Assembly (NCBI GenBank): GCA_035606665.1
Contig: DATNEY010000009.1
Span: 62,001-126,000 of the forward strand
Length of the DNA stretch: 64,000 nt
Direction: 5' to 3'
Origin: DASUGC01 sp035606665
Lineage (GTDB): Bacteria > Acidobacteriota > Vicinamibacteria > Vicinamibacterales > SCN-69-37
This document shows, piece by piece, positions 42,158 through 50,473 of this stretch (position 1 is its first letter; every line of letters starts with the position of its first letter). The position numbers and the translations under genes are program-made. Under the pieces are notes generated by a model that saw only the letters and a list, made by a program, of their open reading frames with translations, did not search any database and had not been told where the DNA came from.

Positions 42158-44109
42158 CGCTTCACCGTCACCTGCACGCTGGCGGACGCGCCGTCAGTCA
42201 ACGTCACGCGCGCGGCATCACGCGCGAGCGCTGTCAGCAGCGCAGGATCCTGACGATCGCCGGGGGCAGAACCGCCGATTGCCGTCACGAAATAGTCGCC
42301 GGGAGGCAATCCGGCGATTGAAAACGTACCTGTCGACGAGACACGTTCGGTGCGGAACCGTCGAGCGACGACGCCGATCTCTTTCCAGGCCATCGAATCC
42401 GCAGGAAAGACGATAACTTCGGCAGTGGCGTCGGGCCCCTTGGGGCCGGAGACCGCGCCCGTAAGCGAGGTCGACTTGTCCGTGAACGTGATGGTGACGC
42501 CGCCGACGTCGTTCTCAGTAAGGTCGAGCGGCTCGACGGAGATATCGCGGCCGTTCAGCATCATTGACTTCACGTTCCAACCCGCTGGAATCGTGTTCGG
42601 CAGCACGTTGCCGATGTAGCGGCCTGCTGGATAGCCGGCGGTCTTGAATGTGGCATCTGAACCGACGCGGCCGTTGACAGCAACCGGACTTGAGGTGCGG
42701 CCTTCCGCACCCTGCATGCGGACAGTAATCCTCTGTACCTGAGCCGGGGTCGGCTGGTTCGCGCCGGAAAACTCGAGCCTTCCCGTTACCCGGAGACCCG
42801 CGCGCACCCGAACCTCGAGATTGAGGATGTCGGTGTCGCCGACGGTGATTGGCGTCGCTGCCCAGAGCGACGTTTCGTCGAGGGCGGCGGCCGGATTGCC
42901 GCCTGCCACCGGCTGCGGAAACATCCTCGACCTGATCACGTACTGGCCGGCCGGCACACCGAGGAATGCGAACGCTCCCGTTGCATCGGTGATCGTCCGC
43001 GAGAACTCGGCCTGTCCTTCCGAGACCATGTCGTTTCCGCTGGCAGGAACCAGACGGACGCCCAGGAATGAGCCGGGCCCGTCCGGGGCGAGGAGTCTGC
43101 CGGTGATCCGGACCGCCGGCACCAATCTCAGTTGAATGTCGATGCCAGTCCTATCTTCGCCCGCTTTGAGGCCGATCAGCGTCGCCTGCGACGTGGAGCC
43201 GGCGCCAGAGAAAAACTGATTGCCGTACGCGAACATTCGCCCATCGGAAGACACCGGTGGAATGGGACCGCGGAAAGTGCCGGCTCCGTTCGAGTAGATG
43301 AAGTCGCCGATCCGGAAGCCTGACGAAATCGGCGAAGTGGCTGAGTTCGACATCCGGCGCGACTCTTCGGCGGAAAACGATGCCTCACCCGGCGCCGTTG
43401 CGCCTGCGGCGCCCGCTGCGAGTGCCGCGGGCATCGTCGTTGAATTGGGTGAGTAGCCGCATATGTAGTCGCTCGGCGGCAGGTTCGAGGCGCGATACAT
43501 GCCTCGGTCGTCGGTGACGGCTGTGCCGACCACCGTGTACCGGCGTTGTCCGCCTGTGATGACCCGCCGTGAACACTCGAGACTCACTCCCGCCGCTGGT
43601 TCACCGCTCTCGTCACGGACCACACCACTGATCGAACCGAATCGCCAGAGCCGGATCGACAGGTTGCCGACTCTTTCAGCGTCTCCAATCTCCAACGGAA
43701 TCGCCGGGCCTTGCGGGCGCAGCTGACCGTAGCTCCCGGGAGCGTACCGGGGCGACGTCGCGAAAATGTTGAAGCGCCCCTTCGCGAGATCTCTGAAGAC
43801 AAACCGCCCGTCCGGCGCCGTGAGTGTCCGGCGGACGGCTGGATTCGGCGTGGGCGAGAACGCTTCGACTGGCGCCCGCGACTCGAGAAGTTCACCTACG
43901 GCCGAGGGAGCAGTAGCGACCGGCGACAACGTCACGAGAACCCCCGCGACTCCGGCGCCTGAGTCCGCATCGACGACACGTCCGACGATGAGTCCGGTTG
44001 CGGGAGTTGATGGCTGTTGCGGCGTCTGTGTCGCGACGACCGCGGCGGCGCCCGCCGCAAACGCGGATACCAGCAGCCATCGAACGATGGCGCGCGAGCG
44101 ATTGGACAT
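42154..44109 (-). CDS. Carboxypeptidase-regulatory-like multi-domain exported protein (2)
   Basis: The 651-residue protein starts with an N-terminal hydrophobic signal (IVRWLLVSAFAAGAAAVVATQ). It has repeated beta-sandwich units: LIVGRVVDADSGAGVAGVLV, then APDGRFVFRDLAKGRFNIFA, SISGVVRDESGEPAAGVSL, ATGAFAFLGVPAGQYVIRS, and a final FSIAGLPPGDYFVTAIGG. It is the first gene of a coupled pair with the protein at 40349. It is divergent from padR across 76 bases, so the PadR operator candidate next to the padR start could affect both directions. Confidence 0.75.
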   Translation of the reverse strand: MSNRSRAIVRWLLVSAFAAGAAAVVATQTPQQPSTPATGLIVGRVVDADSGAGVAGVLVTLSPVATAPSAVGELLESRAPVEAFSPTPNPAVRRTLTAPDGRFVFRDLAKGRFNIFATSPRYAPGSYGQLRPQGPAIPLEIGDAERVGNLSIRLWRFGSISGVVRDESGEPAAGVSLECSRRVITGGQRRYTVVGTAVTDDRGMYRASNLPPSDYICGYSPNSTTMPAALAAGAAGATAPGEASFSAEESRRMSNSATSPISSGFRIGDFIYSNGAGTFRGPIPPVSSDGRMFAYGNQFFSGAGSTSQATLIGLKAGEDRTGIDIQLRLVPAVRITGRLLAPDGPGSFLGVRLVPASGNDMVSEGQAEFSRTITDATGAFAFLGVPAGQYVIRSRMFPQPVAGGNPAAALDETSLWAATPITVGDTDILNLEVRVRAGLRVTGRLEFSGANQPTPAQVQRITVRMQGAEGRTSSPVAVNGRVGSDATFKTAGYPAGRYIGNVLPNTIPAGWNVKSMMLNGRDISVEPLDLTENDVGGVTITFTDKSTSLTGAVSGPKGPDATAEVIVFPADSMAWKEIGVVARRFRTERVSSTGTFSIAGLPPGDYFVTAIGGSAPGDRQDPALLTALARDAARVTLTDGASASVQVTVKR

Positions 44110-44164
44110 GAGGAGCCCCGTGAGATTCTACGCCGCCGACCGATTCCGCCTCCGGGTCCTCTAT

Positions 44165-44185
44165 TAGTGCTACACTGCAGTAGTA
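44165..44185 (+). promoter_or_regulatory. Candidate PadR autoregulatory operator and -10 box at the start codon
   Basis: CTACACTGCAGTAG (44170-44183) is an imperfect inverted repeat touching the padR ATG at 44186. TACACT (44171-44176) fits a -10 box about ten bases before the ATG, which would make the transcript leaderless or nearly so; no Shine-Dalgarno sequence is visible. Operators of this look are common ahead of padR-ADOP pairs. Confidence 0.5.
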
Positions 44186-44521
44186 ATGTCTAAGCCCGAG
44201 ACTTTGGGGGAATTCGAGCAGTCGGCTCTTCTGGCGATCGCTCACCTGGATGACAACGCTTACGGCGTCACGATCCGCCGCGAGATTGAAAAGAGAACCG
44301 GACGGTCCGTATCCGTCGGCGCCCTGTACACCGCGCTCGATCGCCTCGAGCGCAAAGGGCTCGCGTCGTCGACGATGTCCAATCCGACGCCGGAGCGGGG
44401 AGGTCGATCGAAACGGCACTACGTGTTGCGTCCGGCCGGCGCGACAGCGCTTCGCGAAGCGCGCGCCCGGCACGATCGCATGTGGGCCGGTCTCGAAGCG
44501 GACCTGAAGGGGCGGCCATGA
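44186..44521 (+). CDS. PadR-family transcriptional regulator
   Basis: The 111-residue protein is a short PadR of the PF03551 type. A winged helix contains FEQSALLAIAHLDDNAYGVTI and the recognition part SVGALYTALDRLERKGLASS. It ends RRHYVLRPAG-like (KRHYVLRPAGATAL) with a C-terminal helix for dimerisation. It should repress its own operon and respond to an unknown inducer. The stop overlaps the start of the permease gene (ATGA at 44518-44521), the usual arrangement for PadR plus ADOP permease in Acidobacteriota. Confidence 0.9.
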   Translation: MSKPETLGEFEQSALLAIAHLDDNAYGVTIRREIEKRTGRSVSVGALYTALDRLERKGLASSTMSNPTPERGGRSKRHYVLRPAGATALREARARHDRMWAGLEADLKGRP

Positions 44522-47193
44522 GCGTTCGTCCGCCCCGCCTAATTGAGTGGCTGGTCGATGTCACGTGTCCGCCGGAAGACCGTGCAGCGGTCCTCGGCGA
44601 TCTCGCGGAGGACTTCGATCGAGTCGTCCATGAGCGCGGACGGCTTCGTGCCGTCGCGTTCTACTTCCATCAAGCAATCGTTTCGACAGGCCCCAATCTG
44701 CTTCGACGCATTCGATCCGTCGAGCCTTTCCGTGTCCAGCAAAGGCAGAGTGCGCGTATGTCCTCGATACTTCAGGATTTCAAGTTTGCGTCGCGGCAGC
44801 TCATGCGGCGGCCGGGTTTGGCGATCGTCGCGGGGCTCTCGATGGCCGCTGGGATCTCGCTTGCGGCGACTGTCTTCAGCCTCATCGACGCGGCCGTGCT
44901 GCGGCCTCTGCCTGTCACCGATCCCGATCGACTGACGGTGGTACTGAGCCGGCGCGGCGAGGGTGCGAACCACAATTTTTCGCACCCGGACTTCGCAGAC
45001 TACCGTGCGGGGCAACGCGCCTTTGTGGACCTGGCAGCGACGGGATCCGCGACCGTCACTATCCGAACGCAAGCCGGTGCCGTGCAGTTCGGCGCGGAGA
45101 TGGTCTCCGGCAACTACTTCACGACGCTCGGTGTTGGAGCCAGAGCTGGCCGCGTCCTCGCGGAGACGGACGACGATCCGGCCGCGCCGCCCGTTGCGGT
45201 CGTGACCGAGTCGCTCTGGCGGGAGGTGGCTGGCGCGGGCGCGCCGTTCGATGGCCGCCCGATCGTCGTCAACGGTCAACAGTTCTCGATCGCCGGCATC
45301 GTCGCCAGGGGTTTCACCGGCGCGCAGCTTGGCCGCGACATCCGGCTCTGGACCACGATCAATCGACAGCCAGTGATCGATCCCTCTGGCGGGCAGGTCT
45401 ACTGGAATCGCCGTTCGACGAGCTGGCTGACGCTGCTCGGCCGGTTGAAGCCTGGCGTCACGCTCGACGAGGGCGGCACGGATCTGAATCGCGTCGAAGC
45501 CGCACTCCGTCTGGCCGTAGAGAGGCAGGAAAAGACCACGCTGTTCCTGGCTGAAGGCGCGCAAGGAGACTCACCGCTTCCCGGCGCTGCGGCCGGGCCG
45601 CTGCAGCTTCTCTTCGTGGCGGCGTTGCTCGTCGTGCTCGTCGCGACAGCGAACGTGGCGAATCTGCTCGCGGCGCGCGCGTCCGATCGGCAACGTGAAA
45701 TGGCCGTACGTCTGGCGCTCGGCGCCGGTCGAGCCCGGCTCGTGCGATTGCTCGCAGCCGAGACCCTTCTGATAGGCGCGGCGAGCGCCGTCATGGCGCT
45801 CATTGTCGCGTCCTGGCTTGGCGGCGCCGTCGTGGCACTGCTTCCCGGGCTCAATAGCGCGACTGCTCTCGACATGAGCATCAACTGGCGGGTGGCCGGT
45901 GTTGCAGCTGGACTCGGTCTGGTCACGACGCTACTGGCGAGTCTTGCACCGATTGCGCGCGTGTGGCGTGGCGGTGGCCGTCCGCTGACTGAGTCAGGCC
46001 GTGCGATTGCGGCTGGAGGCGGCAGGCTCCGGCGCATCCTCGTCGTCGGCCAGTTCGCGTTGTCACTGGCTCTCGTCGTTGCGGCGACGCTTCTGATGCG
46101 CACGCTCGTGAATATGCGCGGCATCGGCACAGGCCTGCCGCTCGACCGCGTCGTATTGATGGCGGTCGATCCCGAGGCTGCCGGCTACAGCGCTCCTCGC
46201 GTCAAGGAGTACGTCACAACAGCGCTCGATCGACTGGCGACGATGCCCGGAGTTCGGGCCGTAGGGTTTGCGCGCGTCATGCCGCTTGGATTCGGCGGAT
46301 CCCGAGGGTCGATCGAAGTGCCGGGCTATACGTCACGAATCGGCGAAGACATGGAGATCAATTTCAACACCGTGTCTCCGGGGTACTTCGATTCGCTCGA
46401 GATCGGTCTTGTCGGCGGCCGGTTCATCGATGCCACTGACGTCGCCGGCAGGCCACGGGTTGCGGTCGTCAACGAGACGATGGCTCGGCGGTACTGGCCG
46501 GACGGCGCGGCCGTCGGTCGAACGTTCAAGTACGCGGGTTCCGAAATTGTTTTCGAGGTCATCGGCATTGCCCGCGACGTCAAGTACCGGACGGTGCGCG
46601 AGGAACCAGGGCCCAGCTTCTACACCGCTGCGCTTCAGGCGACGAACGCCCGTGGCGGTGTGCTGCACGTTCGAACCGACCGAACGGCAGCCGATCTCGT
46701 GCCCGCTCTCAGACGCACGATGACCGACTTCGATCGGAACGTTCCGGTCACCCTCGTGCGAACTCTGCGGGAGCAGCGGGATCGGCACTTCACGGACGAG
46801 AGTCTTGCGATGACGATCGGCGTGATTCTCGGGGGCGTCGCGTTGGCGCTGGCCGCAGTCGGCCTGTTTGCGGCGATGTCATCCGCGGTGGGACGACGCA
46901 CGCGCGAGATCGGGGTGCGGCTCGCGCTCGGCGCCCGCCCGGCACGCATCGTCGGCAACGTGCTGACGGACAGTCTGCGCCTGGTTCTGACCGGCGCCGC
47001 CATCGGCCTCATCGGGTCCTATTGGGCTACGGGGTTTGTCGAGCAGCGCCTCTACGGAATCAGCGCCCACGATCCGATGAGTTTCGTCTCGGGCGTGATC
47101 GTTCTTGGAACCGTGGCGCTCGTCGCCGCCTGGGCGCCGGCGCTGCGAGCGGCCAGGGTCGATCCGATTGAGGCGTTGAAGACCGACAGGTGA
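44518..47193 (+). CDS. ADOP-family ABC permease (MacB-PCD plus two FtsX regions)
   Basis: The 891-residue protein starts at ATG 44518, overlapping the padR stop. The first 90 residues are the permease prefix domain (PPRLIEWLVDVTCPPEDRAAVLGDL). An N-terminal membrane helix, a MacB-type periplasmic core (PVTDPDRLTVVLSRRGEG onward), an FtsX region (LLFVAALLVVLVATANVANLLAARA), a second core and a last FtsX region (GVALALAAVGLFAAMSSAVGRR) follow. It ends with RAARVDPIEALKTDR. The layout is that of acidobacterial duplicated orphan permeases. No ATP-binding subunit is adjacent. The role is probably export or envelope signalling, controlled by PadR. Confidence 0.88.
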   Translation: MSVRPPRLIEWLVDVTCPPEDRAAVLGDLAEDFDRVVHERGRLRAVAFYFHQAIVSTGPNLLRRIRSVEPFRVQQRQSARMSSILQDFKFASRQLMRRPGLAIVAGLSMAAGISLAATVFSLIDAAVLRPLPVTDPDRLTVVLSRRGEGANHNFSHPDFADYRAGQRAFVDLAATGSATVTIRTQAGAVQFGAEMVSGNYFTTLGVGARAGRVLAETDDDPAAPPVAVVTESLWREVAGAGAPFDGRPIVVNGQQFSIAGIVARGFTGAQLGRDIRLWTTINRQPVIDPSGGQVYWNRRSTSWLTLLGRLKPGVTLDEGGTDLNRVEAALRLAVERQEKTTLFLAEGAQGDSPLPGAAAGPLQLLFVAALLVVLVATANVANLLAARASDRQREMAVRLALGAGRARLVRLLAAETLLIGAASAVMALIVASWLGGAVVALLPGLNSATALDMSINWRVAGVAAGLGLVTTLLASLAPIARVWRGGGRPLTESGRAIAAGGGRLRRILVVGQFALSLALVVAATLLMRTLVNMRGIGTGLPLDRVVLMAVDPEAAGYSAPRVKEYVTTALDRLATMPGVRAVGFARVMPLGFGGSRGSIEVPGYTSRIGEDMEINFNTVSPGYFDSLEIGLVGGRFIDATDVAGRPRVAVVNETMARRYWPDGAAVGRTFKYAGSEIVFEVIGIARDVKYRTVREEPGPSFYTAALQATNARGGVLHVRTDRTAADLVPALRRTMTDFDRNVPVTLVRTLREQRDRHFTDESLAMTIGVILGGVALALAAVGLFAAMSSAVGRRTREIGVRLALGARPARIVGNVLTDSLRLVLTGAAIGLIGSYWATGFVEQRLYGISAHDPMSFVSGVIVLGTVALVAAWAPALRAARVDPIEALKTDR

Positions 47194-47306
47194 CGACGAG
47201 GACGACGGGGACATGGAGCGAGCTATCGCTTGTCAACAAATTGATTGGCAGGCAAGCGTAAGTTCGTTCCTCGTCCCTGTCGTCCCTGTCGTCCCCGTCG
47301 TCCCTG
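47194..47306. repeat. Inverted short-word repeat, GACGACGGGGAC type
   Basis: GACGACGAGGACGACGGGGA (47193-47212) on one side and repeated CGTCCCTGT units (47268-47305) on the other form an imperfect inverted repeat. It fills the gap between the two convergent genes, the permease and the gene at 47310. Confidence 0.5.
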
Positions 47307-47309
47307 AAA

Positions 47310-48344
47310 TCACCGACAGCCCTTTGTCTCCGTCTGGATGTTGCCCAGCGAATTCACGAACCCGCCGCCGCGTCCGGATCGGACACCACCACTCTGCGAT
47401 CTGATGAACGTGCTGCCGTCATCGAGCGGCAGCGTCGCCACGTTGCGGCAGAAGGCGTCCCACTTGCCATCCAGGTAGAGGTACTGCTCGACGTTGGAGA
47501 GGTAGAACGCGCCGACGGTGCCGCCGCGGGCCTTGAGATATTGGCCGACCGCGCGGATGGCTTTGGGTCCGCCGAAATCGCCGACCACGGGCACGACCAG
47601 ATTCCTTGACTGCAGATCCTTCAGCCATGTGAAGCCGGCTTCGGTGGCGAGGTAGCTGCGCTCGTTTCCGGCGGCGTCGCTGGCCACCATCAGGTCCCAG
47701 TAGGTCGGCTCCATCCGCAGGTGATAGCCGCTCGCGTAGAACGTGCGATAGATGGTGTCGATGCTGTCGAGGTCGCTGCGCGCCAGCGGCAGGTTGCGGG
47801 TCTTCGTCAACAGGTCCTTGATCGCCGTCAGGTTCTTCTGGAGGAGCGCATCCTCCGTCCTGATGCGGTCAAAAGCCTGGAAGATCCGATCGACGCTCGA
47901 AGCCGGGCTGAGTCCCGGCGGACGTGGTATCGAGAACAGCATCGACACGAAGTCCGCGCGGTCGGCGGAAAGCTCGAAGATTGCCTTGTACATCAGCTGC
48001 ATCGCGAGGTTGCCGCGCCTGATGTCGAAGATGATGGCCATCCTCGGTTTCGTGGCCACCATGTACGTGTAGTTCTGCTCGGGGCCGACACCAAGGTAGA
48101 CGCGGCCGGGTCTGACCCGCGTCATGAGATCGGGAATCACATGCTGGTAGAGCAACTCGTTGGACGTGAAATTCGTGATGTCCGCGTTGCGGAAGTACCC
48201 GCCTGGTTCGGACGACTCCTGGCTCAGCTTCCAGAATTCTTCATCGGTGAGCCGCTCGGGGAGGTCGGTCCCAAGGCCGGCCCGGAGGGCGGCCACGAGC
48301 GCAATCACGACGATCGCGCCAGGAATGATGGGGTAACGGCGCAT
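47310..48344 (-). CDS. Membrane-anchored conserved protein with methyltransferase-like look
   Basis: ATG 48344 starts an N-terminal hydrophobic anchor (YPIIPGAIVVIALVAALRAG). The next in-frame ATG upstream (48362) is a second option. The 344-residue product contains RLTDEEFWKLSQESSEPGGYF, VYLGVGPEQNYTYMVATKP and AIIFDIRRGNLAMQLMYKA. The latter two resemble the nucleotide-binding strands of class I methyltransferase-fold proteins of the LIC_10091 type. No catalytic function is established for that group. The C-terminus is Gly/Arg-rich (GGVRSGRGGGF). It is divergent from the gene at 48403 across 58 bases. Confidence 0.65.
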   Translation of the reverse strand: MRRYPIIPGAIVVIALVAALRAGLGTDLPERLTDEEFWKLSQESSEPGGYFRNADITNFTSNELLYQHVIPDLMTRVRPGRVYLGVGPEQNYTYMVATKPRMAIIFDIRRGNLAMQLMYKAIFELSADRADFVSMLFSIPRPPGLSPASSVDRIFQAFDRIRTEDALLQKNLTAIKDLLTKTRNLPLARSDLDSIDTIYRTFYASGYHLRMEPTYWDLMVASDAAGNERSYLATEAGFTWLKDLQSRNLVVPVVGDFGGPKAIRAVGQYLKARGGTVGAFYLSNVEQYLYLDGKWDAFCRNVATLPLDDGSTFIRSQSGGVRSGRGGGFVNSLGNIQTETKGCR

Positions 48345-48402
48345 TCGCCGCGATGCTAGCATGCAACGCGCGTTGGCCCGCGCGTACAAACAGGAGGCGC
48401 CC

Positions 48403-49083
48403 GTGTTTCGGACCCGCATATTCGCCGCAACTCTGTCGCTCGCAGCCGTTGCACCGATCCTCGGCCAGGCGCCCGACCCGTCATTCACCAGCCGCTTCGA
48501 CGTGGACAAGAACGACCTCGCCTCAACAGGCCGCAATCCGTTCTTCGTGCTCGAGCCCGGCTACACACTCACACTCGAGGGCGGCAGCGTGAGGCTCGTG
48601 ATCACGGTGCTCAATGAAACAAAAACCGTTGACGGCGTTGAGACGCGCATCATCGAGGAGCGGGAATCGGACAAGAACGAGCTCGTCGAGGTGTCGCGAA
48701 ACTACTACGCCATCAGCCGCCGCACGAACGCGGTCTTCTACTTCGGCGAAGACGTGGACATGTACAAGGCCGGCAAGGTCGTGGACCATGAAGGCGCGTG
48801 GTTGTCCGGCGTCAACGGCGCCAGATTCGGCCTGATGATGCCGGGCCTGCCGCTGATGAGGGCGCGCTACTTCCAGGAAATCGCCCCCAAGGTCGCGATG
48901 GACCGCGCCGAAATCGTGAGCATGACGAAGGCGATGGCCGTGCCCGCGGGGAAGTTCACGAATGTGCTCGAGACGCTCGAGACGACGCCTTTGGAACCGC
49001 TCGCGAAGGAATCGAAGTACTACGCGGCTGGCGTCGGGCTCATTGGAGACGGGGAGCTCAGGCTCGTGAAGTACGGCCGCTAG
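48403..49083 (+). CDS. Secreted protein of unknown function
   Basis: GTG 48403 is chosen because CAGGAGG (48391-48397) lies six bases ahead; an upstream ATG at 48361 overlaps the divergent promoter. The 226-residue product has a signal peptide (MFRTRIFAATLSLAAVAPILG). A beta-rich body follows with YTLTLEGGSVRLVITVLNET, VVDHEGAWLSGVNGARFGL and MAVPAGKFTNVLETLETTP, where the last segment is typical of periplasmic proteins handling hydrophobic cargo. No family could be named. It overlaps the convergent M20 gene by four bases. Confidence 0.65.
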   Translation: MFRTRIFAATLSLAAVAPILGQAPDPSFTSRFDVDKNDLASTGRNPFFVLEPGYTLTLEGGSVRLVITVLNETKTVDGVETRIIEERESDKNELVEVSRNYYAISRRTNAVFYFGEDVDMYKAGKVVDHEGAWLSGVNGARFGLMMPGLPLMRARYFQEIAPKVAMDRAEIVSMTKAMAVPAGKFTNVLETLETTPLEPLAKESKYYAAGVGLIGDGELRLVKYGR

Positions 49084-50429
49084 ACCCTGTCCATCTCAAG
49101 CACCGTCGCCAGAAGCACGTTCGCGCCATTGGCGCAGTCTTCCCACTTCGTGAGCTCGCGCGGCGAATGGCTGATGCCGCCGACGCTCGGCACGAAGATC
49201 ATCCCCATGGGCCCGAGCTGCGCGATCACTTGTGCGTCGTGGCCGGCGCCGCTGGGTTGACGGCGGTTCGACAGTCCCAGTGACCTTGACGCGCGCTCGA
49301 TCGCGCGCTGCACATCTTCGGTGGCGAGCGCCGGTGGGTTGGTGCTGAGCTCGTTGATCTCGATCTTCGTTTTCGTACTCGCCGCGATAGCCGCCGCGCG
49401 CTGGCGGATGTCGGCGACGATCTCGTTCATCTTCGGCGTCGACAGATCGCGCACTTCGACCGTCATTCTGACTACGCCAGGGATCACGTTGGGCGCGTTG
49501 GGCTCGACGTTGAGCTGGCCGACGGTCCCGACCTGCCGGCCCGGCTTGGCGTTCACGGCCTCGCGGACGGCGAGTGTCAGCTGCGAAGCCGCAATGAGTG
49601 CATCCTGACGCTCCGCCATCGGCGTCGTCCCCGCGTGGTTGCCGAATCCCGTCACGATCGCCGAGTACCGTTGAATGCCGACGATGCCCTCGACGACGCC
49701 GACCTCCACTTTGTCCCGTTCCAGCGTGCCGCCCTGTTCGATGTGCAGCTCGATGTACGCGTGGTGCGCGCCCTTCGGCCGAACTGCGTCCATGATCCGA
49801 TCCGGGTCGCCGCCGATCTTCCGGACGCAGTCGCGGCGCGTCATCCCGTTCCACACCGCGTCCATGTCCGAAGGTTTCACGTCGCCTGCGACGATGCGGC
49901 TGGCGGCGAGGCCGCGGCCGAACGCAACGCCCTCCTCGGCGGACCAGACAACGATCTCGAGCGGATGCCGCGTGCGCGTACCGGCGCGGTCGAGCGCTTC
50001 GATGGCACTGAGCGCGGCAAGCGATCCGAGATCGCCGTCGAAGTTTCCTCCGCTTGGGACCGAGTCGATGTGGGAACCGAAGAGAATCGGCGGAAGCGAC
50101 GCATCCGTGCCCGTGCGCTTCGCGAAGATGTTGCCGGCGGGATCGATGCGTGGCTCCAGCCTGGCTCCGCGCATCAGATCGATCACGTACTTCCGCCCGG
50201 CGACGTCGGCGTCTGAGTAGGCGACGCGGCTGACTCCGTCGGCGAACGTGCCGCCGGCGGGACGGCCGTGAACACTCAGAGCCTCGAGCCGCTGCCGCAA
50301 CATCGCGGCATCGACTCTCGGGGATTGGCTGTTCAAGTTCGAAGTACGAAATTCGAAGTTCGAAACACGGAGGGGCACGGAGGCAGCGGCCATCGCCGTC
50401 GTCGCCAGAAATTCCCTCCGTGTGCGCAT
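49080..50429 (-). CDS. M20-type amidohydrolase (allantoate/N-carbamoyl-amino-acid hydrolase-like), Tat-exported
   Basis: The 449-residue protein has a twin-arginine start (RTRREFLATTAMAAAS), then the zinc-binding GSHIDSVPSGGNFDGDLG near residue 117, VWSAEEGVAFGRG, LHIEQGGTLE and NHAGTTPM in the dimerisation lid. A His/Asp set near the C-terminus (PSGAGHDAQVIAQL, GGISHSPRE) completes the metal site. Family members hydrolyse allantoate, ureidoglycolate or N-carbamoyl amino acids. Between the signal and the mature part, residues about 22-35 (VSNFEFRTSNLNSQ) are encoded by a TTCGAA-type repeat (50331-50370), so this part looks acquired. The gene has a 7-bp tandem repeat just before its start. Confidence 0.85.
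   Translation of the reverse strand: MRTRREFLATTAMAAASVPLRVSNFEFRTSNLNSQSPRVDAAMLRQRLEALSVHGRPAGGTFADGVSRVAYSDADVAGRKYVIDLMRGARLEPRIDPAGNIFAKRTGTDASLPPILFGSHIDSVPSGGNFDGDLGSLAALSAIEALDRAGTRTRHPLEIVVWSAEEGVAFGRGLAASRIVAGDVKPSDMDAVWNGMTRRDCVRKIGGDPDRIMDAVRPKGAHHAYIELHIEQGGTLERDKVEVGVVEGIVGIQRYSAIVTGFGNHAGTTPMAERQDALIAASQLTLAVREAVNAKPGRQVGTVGQLNVEPNAPNVIPGVVRMTVEVRDLSTPKMNEIVADIRQRAAAIAASTKTKIEINELSTNPPALATEDVQRAIERASRSLGLSNRRQPSGAGHDAQVIAQLGPMGMIFVPSVGGISHSPRELTKWEDCANGANVLLATVLEMDRV
50331..50370. repeat. TTCGAA-type palindromic word repeat inside the M20 coding sequence
   Basis: A run of GTTCAAGTTCGAAGTACGAA followed by ATTCGAAGTTCGAAAC repeats the word TTCGAAGT. It encodes the FEFRTSNLN segment of the M20 protein. 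The words look like intergenic repeats, so this is a captured repeat in frame. Confidence 0.5.
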
Positions 50430-50441
50430 CGCGGAACCGCC

Positions 50442-50469
50442 TTGCAGGTTGCAGGTTGCAGGTTGTAGG
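50442..50469. repeat. 7-bp tandem repeat (TTGCAGG)4
   Basis: Four TTGCAGG units (the last is TTGTAGG) lie between the M20 start (50429) and the end of the protease gene (50474). It is of the short-word class seen elsewhere in the window. Confidence 0.7.
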
Positions 50470-50473
50470 TTGA

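Noticed and set aside
50331..50469. CRISPR array
   Set aside because: The repeats are 7-8 bases with no spacers; no cas gene is present.
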